DNA of 31,680 nucleotides from DATCYX01 sp037444705 (GTDB lineage Bacteria > Chloroflexota > Anaerolineae > Anaerolineales > UBA4823), in the NCBI GenBank assembly GCA_037444705.1, contig JBBILY010000010.1, forward strand, positions 1-31,680, given 5' to 3'. Position numbers and translations under genes: made by a program. The notes beneath the pieces were generated by a model. It was given only the letters and a program-made list of their open reading frames with translations. It was not told the DNA's origin and searched no databases. Shown here piece after piece: positions 17,109 through 25,834 of the stretch. Every line of letters begins with the position of its first letter. The stretch's first letter is position 1.

Positions 17109-17602
17109 GGTTTAGTTTTTTCACTTTGGGAACGTTTGAACCTTTCACCCCTTCTACAGTTCGTGACTTAGCTCTCGACAATCTCTAAATTAGATCATCT
17201 CTACATACCCCAAAAGCGTTTTCCCTGGCAAACCGCTTCAAGCGTGGGTAAGACAACTGATAGCAGTTATACTACTCAGCGGGGCGAGGCACGACTTCAG
17301 TTACCACCNNNNNNNNNNNNNNNNNNNTTTAGGGGCACCCAATGGGGATGCAAGAGTTTCTTAACCTCCTCTGCAGGTATAATTAAAGAAGTTTGCACCC
17401 AGGCCTGGCTATTTAGGCTAAGGCCATAAACAAGGTTGTTGAAGCAACCCCATGCCTGCTGACGGGAACTTTTTGCCTGACAAACCTTGCCCCACAGCGC
17501 TTGAAATTCGCCTGCCTCTAAAGGTATCCGCGATAGATCAGGCCGTCCCCTACTCGCAATGATTGGAGCAGAATTGGCTCCCGCCGTCTTCCAATAGGTC
17601 GA
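17109..17602. other. Gene-poor intergenic region with assembly gap
   Basis: About 490 bases between the minus-strand operon promoter and the plus-strand SARP regulator. Nineteen N at 17309-17327 mark a scaffold join, so the real distance and content are uncertain. An isolated TATAAT at 17378-17383 on the plus strand has no convincing -35 partner. A minus-strand open frame runs from 17617 into the N run, but it resembles no family I recognise and overlaps the start of the next gene. No RNA gene or insertion sequence is visible. Confidence 0.6.
17309..17327. other. Run of 19 N (assembly gap)
   Basis: Unknown bases seen directly in the sequence. Sequence may be missing here, and the linkage of the two halves of the window depends on scaffolding. 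Confidence 0.99.
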
Positions 17603-18628
17603 ATGACGACCCTCCATGCGTTTCTGTTTGAGAGTTTACGTATTACCCGACCTGGCGGCCAGCCGCTCGACCTGGGATCTCCTACAACGCGCTCTCTCAT
17701 CGCGTATCTCCTGCTCAACCGCAGCCATCCCATAGACCGACGGCGATTGGCTTTCTTATTCTGGCCACACGTCACCGAATCGGCGGCACGGCGCAATCTG
17801 CGCCAGTACATCCACCACATGCGCATGGCGCTGGCACCCCTCGATCCTGAGGGCATATTATTACAAACCGACGGCGCAACCATTCGTCTCAACCCACAAG
17901 CCGAAATCGTGCTCGATGTGGAGACCTTCCAACAACTTTCTCACCCTGCCGCCTCATTGCCAGAATTAGAGGAAGCCCTCAGGATATACACAGGCGATCT
18001 CCTCGAGGACATCTACGATGACTGGTGTGCTGAAGAGCGTGAACGTCTGCATCGCCTCTGGCTGGAGGTGCTTGACCGCTACAGCAGGGCGCAATTGCAA
18101 GCAGGTCGCCTCTCCGAGGCCCTGAGTGCGGCGCAGAAATGGGCCAACGCCGAACCGTATGATGAAAATGCCATCCGCCGCCTGATGCAAATCTACGCCT
18201 TAAGCGGCGATCGCGCCCACGCCATCCAGGTCTACCAAACATTCGCTAAAATGCTGGCCGATGAGTTAGGTGCTGAGCCGCTCCCCGAAACCCAGTCGCT
18301 GGCGCGTTCGTTACAAAGTGGGGATCTGCACCTGCTCGAGGCTGACCAGGCAGAGCTACCGCCGCAACCCCGCCTATCGCCAACCCCTGCTGTGTCGCCA
18401 AAGGTGCCGTTAGTTAATCGTCAGCAAGAAATGAGGCAACTGGAAGAACTTTATCAGCAGGCTTGTGAGGGCAAAGGCAAACTGGTCCTGATCAGCGGTG
18501 AAGCGGGGGTAGGCAAGACACGTCTGATACAGGAATATCTGGCCTCTCACCCCGAGGTAAACGTGCACTACAGCATCTGCTATGAACTGGAAAGCAAGCA
18601 GCCCTTTGCCCCGATTCCTCAGGCTTAG
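17603..18628 (+). CDS. SARP/BTAD-type transcriptional regulator, N-terminal part (split by TAG)
   Basis: 341 residues. Residues 3-100 form an OmpR-like winged helix of the SARP/AfsR kind (RSLIAYLLLNRSHPIDRRRLAFLFWP, RRNLRQYIHHMRMAL). Residues 105-238 form the bacterial transcriptional activation domain (YTGDLLEDIYDDWCAEERERL, AEPYDENAIRRLMQIYALSGDRAHAIQVYQ). From 270 an AAA/NB-ARC-like ATPase begins with Walker A GEAGVGKT at 299-306. It stops at TAG (18626-18628) after PFAPIPQA. The next 2.3 kb continues the same protein in the same frame, so this is the front of a 1102-codon regulator, not a complete protein. A single C-to-T change of CAG would create the stop. No clear ribosome site precedes the ATG. 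Confidence 0.85.
   Translation: MTTLHAFLFESLRITRPGGQPLDLGSPTTRSLIAYLLLNRSHPIDRRRLAFLFWPHVTESAARRNLRQYIHHMRMALAPLDPEGILLQTDGATIRLNPQAEIVLDVETFQQLSHPAASLPELEEALRIYTGDLLEDIYDDWCAEERERLHRLWLEVLDRYSRAQLQAGRLSEALSAAQKWANAEPYDENAIRRLMQIYALSGDRAHAIQVYQTFAKMLADELGAEPLPETQSLARSLQSGDLHLLEADQAELPPQPRLSPTPAVSPKVPLVNRQQEMRQLEELYQQACEGKGKLVLISGEAGVGKTRLIQEYLASHPEVNVHYSICYELESKQPFAPIPQA
18626..18628 (+). other. In-frame TAG interrupting the SARP regulator
   Basis: The frame before and after this codon is identical and encodes contiguous ATPase-domain sequence (PIPQA, stop, EAQPFLLKIL). There is no frameshift or missing segment. It is either a nonsense mutation, a base-call error in the assembly, or much less likely programmed readthrough. 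Confidence 0.9.
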
Positions 18629-18655
18629 GAAGCGCAACCATTCCTGCTCAAAATC

Positions 18656-20911
18656 TTGATGCAACACCGTGAGGCGGCGCCTCCATGGATGCGTGGACTT
18701 CTCATTCTTCTCCCTTCCGTCAGACGCTTGTTCCCATACCTGCCCTTACCAACCAGCGTTGAGCCACAGATGCTACGTGAAGCGCTAACGGCGGTGTTGC
18801 TTCAGATGAGTGAGGCCCAGGCCCCTTTGCATCTAATCCTGGATGATTTGCACTGGGCCGATGTCCCCACCTGGGAGTGGTTGGCAGGGCTGACGCGCCG
18901 ACTTACGACCGTTCCTCTGCTCATCTTCGGTTTGTATCGCCCTGAAGACCTGCTCGGGGAGCGCCAGGAACTGCTGCGCCTGATCGAACGCAGCAACCTT
19001 GCCGCCTCACTCTCTCTACCACCTCTCAGCGCCGAGGATACGCTGCGCCTGGCAGCTCATCTTTACCCCTCGGCCGCTAAAGACACCATCCTGGGCGAGA
19101 GGCTCTATCACGACACTGAGGGGAATCCTTTTTTTATCATCGAGGCGATCAAAGCCATCCAGGAAGGCGGCGGCACAGGCCGATTCCCGTTGCTCACTGC
19201 CTCCATCCAACAAGTCATTCAAGCCCGGCTTGAGCGGCTCTCCTCCTCCAGTCGGGAGGCGCTCGGGGGTGCCGCCGCCATTGGACGTCCATTCTCGCTT
19301 TCACTTCTCCACAACCTGCTGGAACGCCCACGCGAGGAACTCATCGAAGAAATAGAAACCTGGCTCAAGCGCGGCCTGATCCACGAAGTGCGCCAGGGGT
19401 ACGATTTTCGCCATGACAAAATCCGTCAGGTAGCCTACAACAGCCTGAGCCGCGCCCGCCGTGAATACCTGCATGGGCGCATCGCTGAAATGCTGGAAAA
19501 CAGCCTGCCCCCGGCCGACGATGTTACCCTGGCTTATCACTATGCTCGCAGCGACCGCCCATTATCTGCGCTTCCATACCTGACGCGGGCCGGCGAGCAT
19601 GCGCTGCAGTTGCGCTCCTACCACGAGGCGCGGCAATTCGGCTTGCAGGCCATCAACTTGCTGGGTCAGAGCGGGGGTGCCGCGCCACGCACGCAACGCA
19701 TCGAAATCGGGTTGCAACTTGCCCAAGCCTATGCCTTCAGCGGAAACCTGAACCGCGCCGTTGAGATCCTCAACGAGACCGAGCATCTTGCCCACAGCGC
19801 CGCTGAGGAAAAGCAATTGGGACAAATCTTCCGCCGCGCGGCTCAATTTTTCTGGTTACGGGGTCAGGCAGCCACAGCCAGTGACTATGCCCGCCGCACC
19901 TTGCGCGCCGCTGAAGAACAAGAAGACTTCGAATTGCTCTCGGCTGCCCTGCGCATGTTGGGGCGCACCGCCATTGCTCTGGCGGCTTTCGATGACGCCA
20001 TCGCCTATTTATTACGCCTGGTCAGTTTGCACGAGGAACGATCTGAAGTCTTACAAAGGCCCTTGCCTCAAGACCTGCCCATTGTGCTTGGCTATCTGGG
20101 GGTGGCCTACTCGCGGGTTGGCGCCTGGGAGCGCGCCTTCACCAGCGCCCAACGCGGGGTAGAGATGGCACGTCAACGCTTTGGCGATGAGCATGCCACC
20201 ACATATTTTGCCCTGATGCAATTGGCAATGGTCCACGCTGGCAGCCGCGCCTGGGAGCACGCCCTGGAGAGCCTACAACCCATCCCCCACCTTAGCGAGG
20301 CAGAAATCACACCCCCGACCTATATGGCTACCGCCCTGCGGGGTTACGTCTTGGCACAAATGGGTCAGCACACAGCCGGCTTATCCCTGATGCGCCAGGC
20401 TATATCCTGGGCAGAACATCACGAACATCGAATTTTTCATTATCTGCCGCGTTTTTTCCTGGCTGAAGGGTTATTGCTGGGAAAACACATTCCCGAAGCC
20501 CGGCAAGAAGCCCAACATGCCCTGGAAGAGGCCCGTCAGGCAGAGAACCGCTGGGCGGTCGGGGTTGGATTGCGGCTGCTGGCCGAGATCAAAATGCATC
20601 AGTCCGACCCGCCCTGGACGGAGATCGAGACTCATCTATTGCAATCTATGCACACCCTGCGCCAAATCCGCGCCCGCCCAGACCTGGCTCGTACTTACCT
20701 CACCCTACGACGGCTGTATGACCGCGCCGGGCAAATTGCCTGGGCGGTGGATTGCCACTTCCGCGCCACCACGATCTTCGATGAACTTGGGATGGTGGAG
20801 GAGTTGCGTCAAGCCCAGGGACAGCCCGCTTATGAACGCCAGGGCGCGGTGGTCATCCCCGACCTGCCTTTACGCGGACCCAACGTGAAGGTGGACACGA
20901 AGAGAAACTAA
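18656..20911 (+). CDS. SARP-type regulator, C-terminal ATPase and TPR part
   Basis: This is the in-frame continuation of the preceding gene; the coding sequence actually resumes at 18629, and TTG 18656 or ATG 18659 are only the first possible restarts. Numbering from 18656, Walker B is LILDDLHWAD with Asp63/Asp64. AAA_16-like motifs follow (LLIFGLYRPEDL, YHDTEGNPFFIIEAI). A winged-helix-like segment follows (FDFRHDKIRQVAYNSL-like at about 250), then many TPR helices to the C terminus, including EARQFGLQAINLLGQ and WAVDCHFRATTIFDELG. Such large regulators sense signals through the TPR part and use ATP hydrolysis as a switch. No Shine-Dalgarno precedes 18656, so separate translation is doubtful. 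The gene lies 71 bases before the second Liv cluster on the same strand and may regulate it. Confidence 0.82.
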   Translation: MMQHREAAPPWMRGLLILLPSVRRLFPYLPLPTSVEPQMLREALTAVLLQMSEAQAPLHLILDDLHWADVPTWEWLAGLTRRLTTVPLLIFGLYRPEDLLGERQELLRLIERSNLAASLSLPPLSAEDTLRLAAHLYPSAAKDTILGERLYHDTEGNPFFIIEAIKAIQEGGGTGRFPLLTASIQQVIQARLERLSSSSREALGGAAAIGRPFSLSLLHNLLERPREELIEEIETWLKRGLIHEVRQGYDFRHDKIRQVAYNSLSRARREYLHGRIAEMLENSLPPADDVTLAYHYARSDRPLSALPYLTRAGEHALQLRSYHEARQFGLQAINLLGQSGGAAPRTQRIEIGLQLAQAYAFSGNLNRAVEILNETEHLAHSAAEEKQLGQIFRRAAQFFWLRGQAATASDYARRTLRAAEEQEDFELLSAALRMLGRTAIALAAFDDAIAYLLRLVSLHEERSEVLQRPLPQDLPIVLGYLGVAYSRVGAWERAFTSAQRGVEMARQRFGDEHATTYFALMQLAMVHAGSRAWEHALESLQPIPHLSEAEITPPTYMATALRGYVLAQMGQHTAGLSLMRQAISWAEHHEHRIFHYLPRFFLAEGLLLGKHIPEARQEAQHALEEARQAENRWAVGVGLRLLAEIKMHQSDPPWTEIETHLLQSMHTLRQIRARPDLARTYLTLRRLYDRAGQIAWAVDCHFRATTIFDELGMVEELRQAQGQPAYERQGAVVIPDLPLRGPNVKVDTKRN

Positions 20912-20982
20912 GCCCATTAACGCTCCCATTGACGCTTCTTTAGCGCGGCTCGAATATAGTAAGGGGGAAAGGAATCCGTCTC

Positions 20983-21846
20983 ATGCTGCGAGGTTTTAAT
21001 AGCCAACTCAACCGTTCCACTTTGCCCAGTGGCGAGGTCCAACTGAGGGTGGAAAACCTGCAACTCAACTTCGGCGGTGTGGCCGCGCTGCTTGGGGTTG
21101 ACCTGCAAGTGCGCCAGGGGCAGATTTTCGCCATCATCGGCCCAAATGGCGCCGGCAAGACCAGCCTGCTCAATTGCATCAGCGGCCTGTACCACCCTCA
21201 GCGCGGGCGCATTCTCTTCCGTAATGAGGCCGGTGAATTTGACCTGACGCGCCTCAAGCCTCATCAGATCGCCCGCCTGGGTGTGGCGCGCTCGTTCCAG
21301 AATATCGAACTCTTTCGCCATATGACCGTGTTGGAAAACCTACTGGCTGGCGCCCATGTCCATATGAAGAGTAATCTCTTTGCCAGCCTGTTATATTGGG
21401 GGCCCGCTCAGCGGGAACAAATTGAGTTTCGCCGTTTCGCCGAAGACATCATGGACCTGCTCGAAATTCAGCCCATCCGTAACAAAACCGTCGGGGCGCT
21501 CTCCTATGGTCTGCAAAAGCGGGTTGAATTGGGCCGCGCCCTGGCCATGCGCCCCGCCCTTTTACTGCTCGACGAGCCAATGGCTGGGATGAACACTGAA
21601 GAGAAAGAGGACATGGCGCGCTTCATCCTGGATGTGAACGAGGAGCATGGGGTAACCATTGTCCTCATTGAGCATGATATGGGGGTGGTCATGGACATCA
21701 GCGATCGCGTTGTGGCGCTGAACTTCGGCCAAAAAATCGCCGAAGGCACCCCAGATGAGGTGCGGAGCAATCCCGAAGTCATTGATGCTTATTTGGGCGA
21801 GGAGCACGCCGCCTTTCCCTTCCATCCCATGGCAAAGAGGACCTGA
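20983..21846 (+). CDS. livG: Liv-type ABC ATPase LivG (cluster 2)
   Basis: 287 residues. After a short N-terminal extension the ATPase begins near residue 20 (LRVENLQLNFGG). Walker A is GPNGAGKTS, the Q-loop region is ARSFQNIELFRHMTVLENL, the signature is LSYGLQKRVELGRAL with Tyr in place of the first Gly as is common in LivG, Walker B is LLLLDEPMAGM, and the switch is LIEHDMGVV. The insertion with HVHMKSNLFASLLYWG is typical of LivG from aromatic or organic-acid Liv clusters. It is the first gene of the second cluster. A purine-rich AAAGGAA precedes the start. Confidence 0.94.
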   Translation: MLRGFNSQLNRSTLPSGEVQLRVENLQLNFGGVAALLGVDLQVRQGQIFAIIGPNGAGKTSLLNCISGLYHPQRGRILFRNEAGEFDLTRLKPHQIARLGVARSFQNIELFRHMTVLENLLAGAHVHMKSNLFASLLYWGPAQREQIEFRRFAEDIMDLLEIQPIRNKTVGALSYGLQKRVELGRALAMRPALLLLDEPMAGMNTEEKEDMARFILDVNEEHGVTIVLIEHDMGVVMDISDRVVALNFGQKIAEGTPDEVRSNPEVIDAYLGEEHAAFPFHPMAKRT

Positions 21847-21887
21847 GCAAATGATCTCCACTCTCCGCAATTTTGATTGAGGCGCTT

Positions 21888-23786
21888 ATGCCAGAAACTT
21901 TGCCGCAATGCCTTTTCGAACATGCACGACGTACGCCAAACAAGGCTGCCCTGCGCGAACGCCTCTATGGCATCTGGCAAACGCTCACCTGGCAACAGTA
22001 CGCAGAGCATGTCAAATATTTCTCCTTGGGCCTGGTCAGCCTGGGCTTGCAACCCCAGGAGACGATCGCCATTATCGGGGATAACCGCCCCGAATGGACC
22101 ATCGCCGAACTGGCTGCCCAGGCAGCGGGGGCAAAATCGGTTGGCCTGTACCAGGACTCCGTGGTGAGAGAGATTATCTATATCCTCAACCATGCCGATG
22201 TTACCTTCATCGTGGTTGAAGACCAGGAGCAGGTGGACAAAATTTTAGAGATATGGGGGGAACTCAAAGGCGTGCGTAAGGTCATCTACTATGACCCCAA
22301 GGGTTTGCGCAACTACACCGAGGACTTCCTGATGTATTTCCCTCAGGTGGAAGCCCTGGGGCGAGAATATGAAAAAGAACATCCGGGCTGGTTCGAGGCA
22401 CAACTGGCACAAGGGAAAGGAGAAGATATTGCCATCCTCTCCACCACCTCTGGCACCACCGCCAACCCTAAACTGGCCATGCTCACCCACCGATCCATGC
22501 TCAGTATGGGGCGCAACCTGATGAAAGTAGACCCGCTCACCCCCGAAGACGAGTTTGTTTCCTTCCTGCCTTTGGCCTGGATCGGCGAACAAATGATGGT
22601 CATGTCCTGCGGGTTGCAGGTGGGGTTCACGGTCAACTTCCCGGAGGAGCCGGAAACCGTTCAGCACGACCTGCGCGAAATCGGGCCACAGGTGATGTTT
22701 AGTCCGCCGCGCATCTGGGAAAGTCTGGTAAGCCAGGTGCAGGTCAAAATCGAAGATACATCAGCCATCAAGCGTGCTTTCTATAACTGGGCTATGCCCA
22801 TCGGTTATCGTATGGCTGACCTGCGCTTCCGCAAAGAGAAACCCTCCCTGCTCCTTCGTCTCCTCTACTTTCTGGCAGATTGGCTGGTCTTTCAGGAAAT
22901 CAAAGACCAGTTGGGGTTGCGTCATCTCAAGCGCGCCTACACCGGGGGTGCCGCGCTTGGGCCAGATGTTTTTCGCTTTTTCCACGCCTTAGGCGTCAAT
23001 CTGAAGCAAATCTATGGGCAGACAGAGATCAACGGCATCGCCGTCGTCCACCGCGATGGCGACATCAAATTTCAGACCGTCGGCACGCCCATCCCAGAGA
23101 CCGAAGTGCGCATTGACGAGAGCGGCGAGATCTTGATGCGCTCGCCGGCGGTGATGGTGGGATACTACCGCAACCCTCAAGCCACCGCTGAAGCCTTGCG
23201 GGATGGCTGGCTGCATTCCGGCGATGCAGGCTACTTCGATGAAGACGGTCACCTAGTGGTCATAGACCGCGTTAAAGACGTGATGACCCTCCATGATGGC
23301 ACCAAGTTCAGCCCCCAGTTCATCGAAAATAAACTCAAGTTCAGCCCTTACATCCGTGAAGCGGTGGTCTTTGGCGGTGATTGGCCCTTCGTCAGCGCCA
23401 TGATCAATATTGATTTTGCCAATGTTGGCAAATGGGCCGAGAAAAACCAGATCGCCTACACCACCTACACCGACCTTGCGCAGAAGCCCGATGTCTATCG
23501 TCTGATCCGTAAACATGTTGAGCAAGCCAATGCAGACCTGCCCCCGGCGGCGCGCATTCAGCGTTTCCTGCTGCTACACAAGGAGTTGGACGCCGATGAT
23601 GCCGAACTGACGCGCACGCGCAAGGTGCGCCGCCGCCTGATCGCTGAACGTTACGCTGACCTGATTTCAGCGCTCTACAGTCAAAGTTCCCATGTGGAGG
23701 TGGAAACCACCATCACCTACCAGGATGGGCGTACGGCCCGCCTGCAAACTCGCGTGGCCGTTGAAACCTTAAACAGTAAGGACTGA
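21888..23786 (+). CDS. AMP-dependent acyl-CoA synthetase (long-chain/FAA1-like)
   Basis: An adenylate-forming ligase of 632 residues expected to make an acyl-CoA from a carboxylic acid, ATP and CoA. The phosphate-binding loop is TTSGTTANPK (186-195), with Ala where Gly is usual. Other motifs are IYGQTEING (A5), LHSGDAGYFDEDGHLVVIDRVKDV (A7-A8) and GTKFSPQFIENKLKFSPYI. The C-terminal region with RTRKVRRR may carry the A10 segment. ATG 21888 is chosen over an in-frame TTG at 21873 because GAGG at 21879-21882 is placed 5 bases before it. Its position between livG and livH implies that the imported substrate is a carboxylate activated on entry. Chain length or aromatic specificity cannot be told. 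Confidence 0.9.
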   Translation: MPETLPQCLFEHARRTPNKAALRERLYGIWQTLTWQQYAEHVKYFSLGLVSLGLQPQETIAIIGDNRPEWTIAELAAQAAGAKSVGLYQDSVVREIIYILNHADVTFIVVEDQEQVDKILEIWGELKGVRKVIYYDPKGLRNYTEDFLMYFPQVEALGREYEKEHPGWFEAQLAQGKGEDIAILSTTSGTTANPKLAMLTHRSMLSMGRNLMKVDPLTPEDEFVSFLPLAWIGEQMMVMSCGLQVGFTVNFPEEPETVQHDLREIGPQVMFSPPRIWESLVSQVQVKIEDTSAIKRAFYNWAMPIGYRMADLRFRKEKPSLLLRLLYFLADWLVFQEIKDQLGLRHLKRAYTGGAALGPDVFRFFHALGVNLKQIYGQTEINGIAVVHRDGDIKFQTVGTPIPETEVRIDESGEILMRSPAVMVGYYRNPQATAEALRDGWLHSGDAGYFDEDGHLVVIDRVKDVMTLHDGTKFSPQFIENKLKFSPYIREAVVFGGDWPFVSAMINIDFANVGKWAEKNQIAYTTYTDLAQKPDVYRLIRKHVEQANADLPPAARIQRFLLLHKELDADDAELTRTRKVRRRLIAERYADLISALYSQSSHVEVETTITYQDGRTARLQTRVAVETLNSKD

Positions 23787-23790
23787 GGTT

Positions 23791-24663
23791 ATGGAACTCT
23801 TCATCCAGTTGACCCTTACCGGACTGACCAATGGCGCCATCCTGGCTCTGGCAGCACTTGGTTTTGTGCTGATCTATAAATCCAGCGATGTCATCAACTT
23901 CGCCCAGGGAGAATTTCTGCTCATTGGCGCTTACGTGACTTATGCCATGATCGCCCAATTCGGTTTGCATTGGGCCCCAGGCATGGTGCTGACGCTGCTG
24001 ATCGCCGTGGCTTTGGGGGTGTTGGTCGAACGACTGGTGCTGCGCCCAATGATTGGGGAACCGATCATTTCTATCATCATGGTCACCATTGGGCTATCCA
24101 GCCTGCTGCGGGCGATTGTCAGCGCCATCTGGGGCAATTTACCCCGGGCTTTTCCTGCCTTCATCCCCTCCCACCCTCTCAACGTTCTGGGAGCCACCAT
24201 CGGCGCCGACCGCGTCTGGGCAATCGTGATTGCGGTGCTCATGCTTGCCCTGTTCACGCTTTTCTTCCGCCGCTCGAAAGAGGGAATTGCCATGCGGGCT
24301 GTGGCCGATGACCAGCCGGCTGCCTTGAGCATGGGCATTAGCGTCAGGCGTATCTTCGCCTGGGCATGGTCTATTGCCGCAGCCAGCGCCGCCATTGGTG
24401 GAGCGTTAGTGGCAAATATCGTCGGCGTTGGGCCAGAACTGTCGAACTTCGGCTTGCGTGTTTTCCCGGTGGTCATCTTGGGCGGGTTGGATTCCATCCC
24501 GGGTGCCATCCTGGGCGGAGTCATCATTGGCTTGCTCGAAACCTACACTGGCGGCTACATCGGTCAAGGGCTAAATCAAGTTTTACCCTTCATTGTCCTG
24601 ATCATCATCCTGATGATTCGGCCTTATGGGTTGTTCGGGCAAGAGATCATCGAACGGGTGTAA
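23791..24663 (+). CDS. livH: Liv-type ABC permease LivH (cluster 2)
   Basis: 290 residues, hydrophobic, with the family start GLTNGAILALAALGFVLIYKSSDVINFAQGEF. The coupling loop is SKEGIAMRAVADDQPAALSMGI, the late motif is ILGGLDSIPGAILGG, and it ends with IRPYGLFGQ. It starts 4 bases after the acyl-CoA synthetase stop, with GAGG overlapping that stop, so the two are translationally coupled. It would form the membrane channel with the LivM that follows. Confidence 0.95.
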   Translation: MELFIQLTLTGLTNGAILALAALGFVLIYKSSDVINFAQGEFLLIGAYVTYAMIAQFGLHWAPGMVLTLLIAVALGVLVERLVLRPMIGEPIISIIMVTIGLSSLLRAIVSAIWGNLPRAFPAFIPSHPLNVLGATIGADRVWAIVIAVLMLALFTLFFRRSKEGIAMRAVADDQPAALSMGISVRRIFAWAWSIAAASAAIGGALVANIVGVGPELSNFGLRVFPVVILGGLDSIPGAILGGVIIGLLETYTGGYIGQGLNQVLPFIVLIIILMIRPYGLFGQEIIERV

Positions 24664-24665
24664 GC

Positions 24666-24679
24666 CAAACCGCGGTTTG
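24666..24679. repeat. 14-bp palindrome between livH and livM
   Basis: CAAACCGCGGTTTG is a perfect palindrome lying 2 bases after the livH stop and before the livM ribosome site (AGGAGAG). It could be a protein site or a small 5-bp stem with a CGCG loop. There is no U-tract. Confidence 0.4.
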
Positions 24680-24695
24680 TTAATCAGGAGAGAGC

Positions 24696-25739
24696 ATGAT
24701 TTCCGGTATTTACCACACCACCTACCAAAAAGACATGGCGCTACGGCGCACCCCGGCCCAGAAAATCCGCCTGGCAATTTTGATCATTTTGCTGGTAGCC
24801 TTTCCCTTCTTCGCCGGGCGCTATTACCTGAATCTGGCTAACCAGATTGGGATTGCTGTCATTGGCGCCATCGGCTTGAATATCCTGGTGGGCTACACCG
24901 GACAGATCAGCCTGGGCCAGGGAGGTTTCATGGCCGTAGGCGCTTACACTGCCGGCATTCTCACGGCGCGCTATGGCGTGCCCTGGTGGGGCTCCACCCT
25001 CATCGCCTGCCTCGTCACTTCGCTGGTGGGGATGATTTTCGGCCTGCCCTCCCTGCGCCTGAAAGGGCTATATCTGGCCATTGCCACCCTGGCGGCACAA
25101 GTCATTATCCTCTGGGTAGTAACCCATTGGAAGGCTCTGACCGGCGGCGTGGAGGCCTTGGTCGTCCCCAGCCCGAAACTCTTTGGCATCAAGATGAACA
25201 CCGATTTCAATTTTTATTGGGTGATCTGGGCTGGGGCCATCTTTACCACCATCCTGACGGTTAACCTCTTTCGCACCCATTACGGTCGGGCTTTCATCGC
25301 CATCCGCGACCAGGATATTGCCGCCTCGGTGATGGGGGTGGATTTATTCCGCTATAAATTACTGGCATTTGCCATCTCATCCTTCTTCGTTGGCCTGGCC
25401 GGCGCCCTGACCGCCCATTATCGCTCCATTGTCACCTGGGAGCGTTTCACCATGGACGTTTCGGTCACCTACCTGGCGATGATCATCATCGGAGGCTTGG
25501 GTTCAGTGACCGGCTCTTACCTGGGCGCCGCCTTCATGACCCTCCTGCCAGCCCTGCTGACCAATTTGGGGCGCCTCGCGCGCGGCTTCTTTCCGGGCAT
25601 GGACAGCCTGATCCCCTTCATCCAGTTGGGAGCCTTCGGCGCAGTCATTATCCTTTTCCTGATTTTCGAGCCAGAGGGGTTGAATAAGATCTGGAAAGAT
25701 ATTAAAGACTACTTTCGCCTCTGGCCATTCAGTTATTGA
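24696..25739 (+). CDS. livM: Liv-type ABC permease LivM (cluster 2)
   Basis: 347 residues. A roughly 30-residue N-terminal cytoplasmic stretch precedes the first membrane segment (LAILIILLVAFPFFAGRYYL). The family signature NILVGYTGQISLGQGGFMAVGAYTAG follows at about 64-89. The coupling loop is YGRAFIAIRDQDIAASVMGVD and the late motif is IIGGLGSVTGSYLGAAFM. It ends in FLIFEPEGLNKIW with a short soluble tail. AGGAGAG lies 4 bases upstream of the ATG. Confidence 0.94.
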   Translation: MISGIYHTTYQKDMALRRTPAQKIRLAILIILLVAFPFFAGRYYLNLANQIGIAVIGAIGLNILVGYTGQISLGQGGFMAVGAYTAGILTARYGVPWWGSTLIACLVTSLVGMIFGLPSLRLKGLYLAIATLAAQVIILWVVTHWKALTGGVEALVVPSPKLFGIKMNTDFNFYWVIWAGAIFTTILTVNLFRTHYGRAFIAIRDQDIAASVMGVDLFRYKLLAFAISSFFVGLAGALTAHYRSIVTWERFTMDVSVTYLAMIIIGGLGSVTGSYLGAAFMTLLPALLTNLGRLARGFFPGMDSLIPFIQLGAFGAVIILFLIFEPEGLNKIWKDIKDYFRLWPFSY

Positions 25740-25834
25740 CCAGGAAAGGGGGTGAGGTCTCTCGCTAAGTTCTCGACCGCAATGTTTACCAATCGCATCC
25801 AACCCGAATCTTTCAATTCAGAGGAGCAAGAACT

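Noticed and set aside
17378..17383. TATAAT as a promoter for the SARP gene
   Set aside because: No -35 element at suitable spacing and a leader of more than 200 bases would be needed.
17297..17617. Minus-strand open frame next to the N run, possible gene fragment
   Set aside because: No family recognised, it runs into unknown bases and overlaps the start of the SARP regulator; a transposase remnant could not be supported.
20927..20962. TTGACG and TATAGT before livG of cluster 2
   Set aside because: The spacing is 20 bases, too long for a good sigma70 promoter, so it was not listed as a feature.
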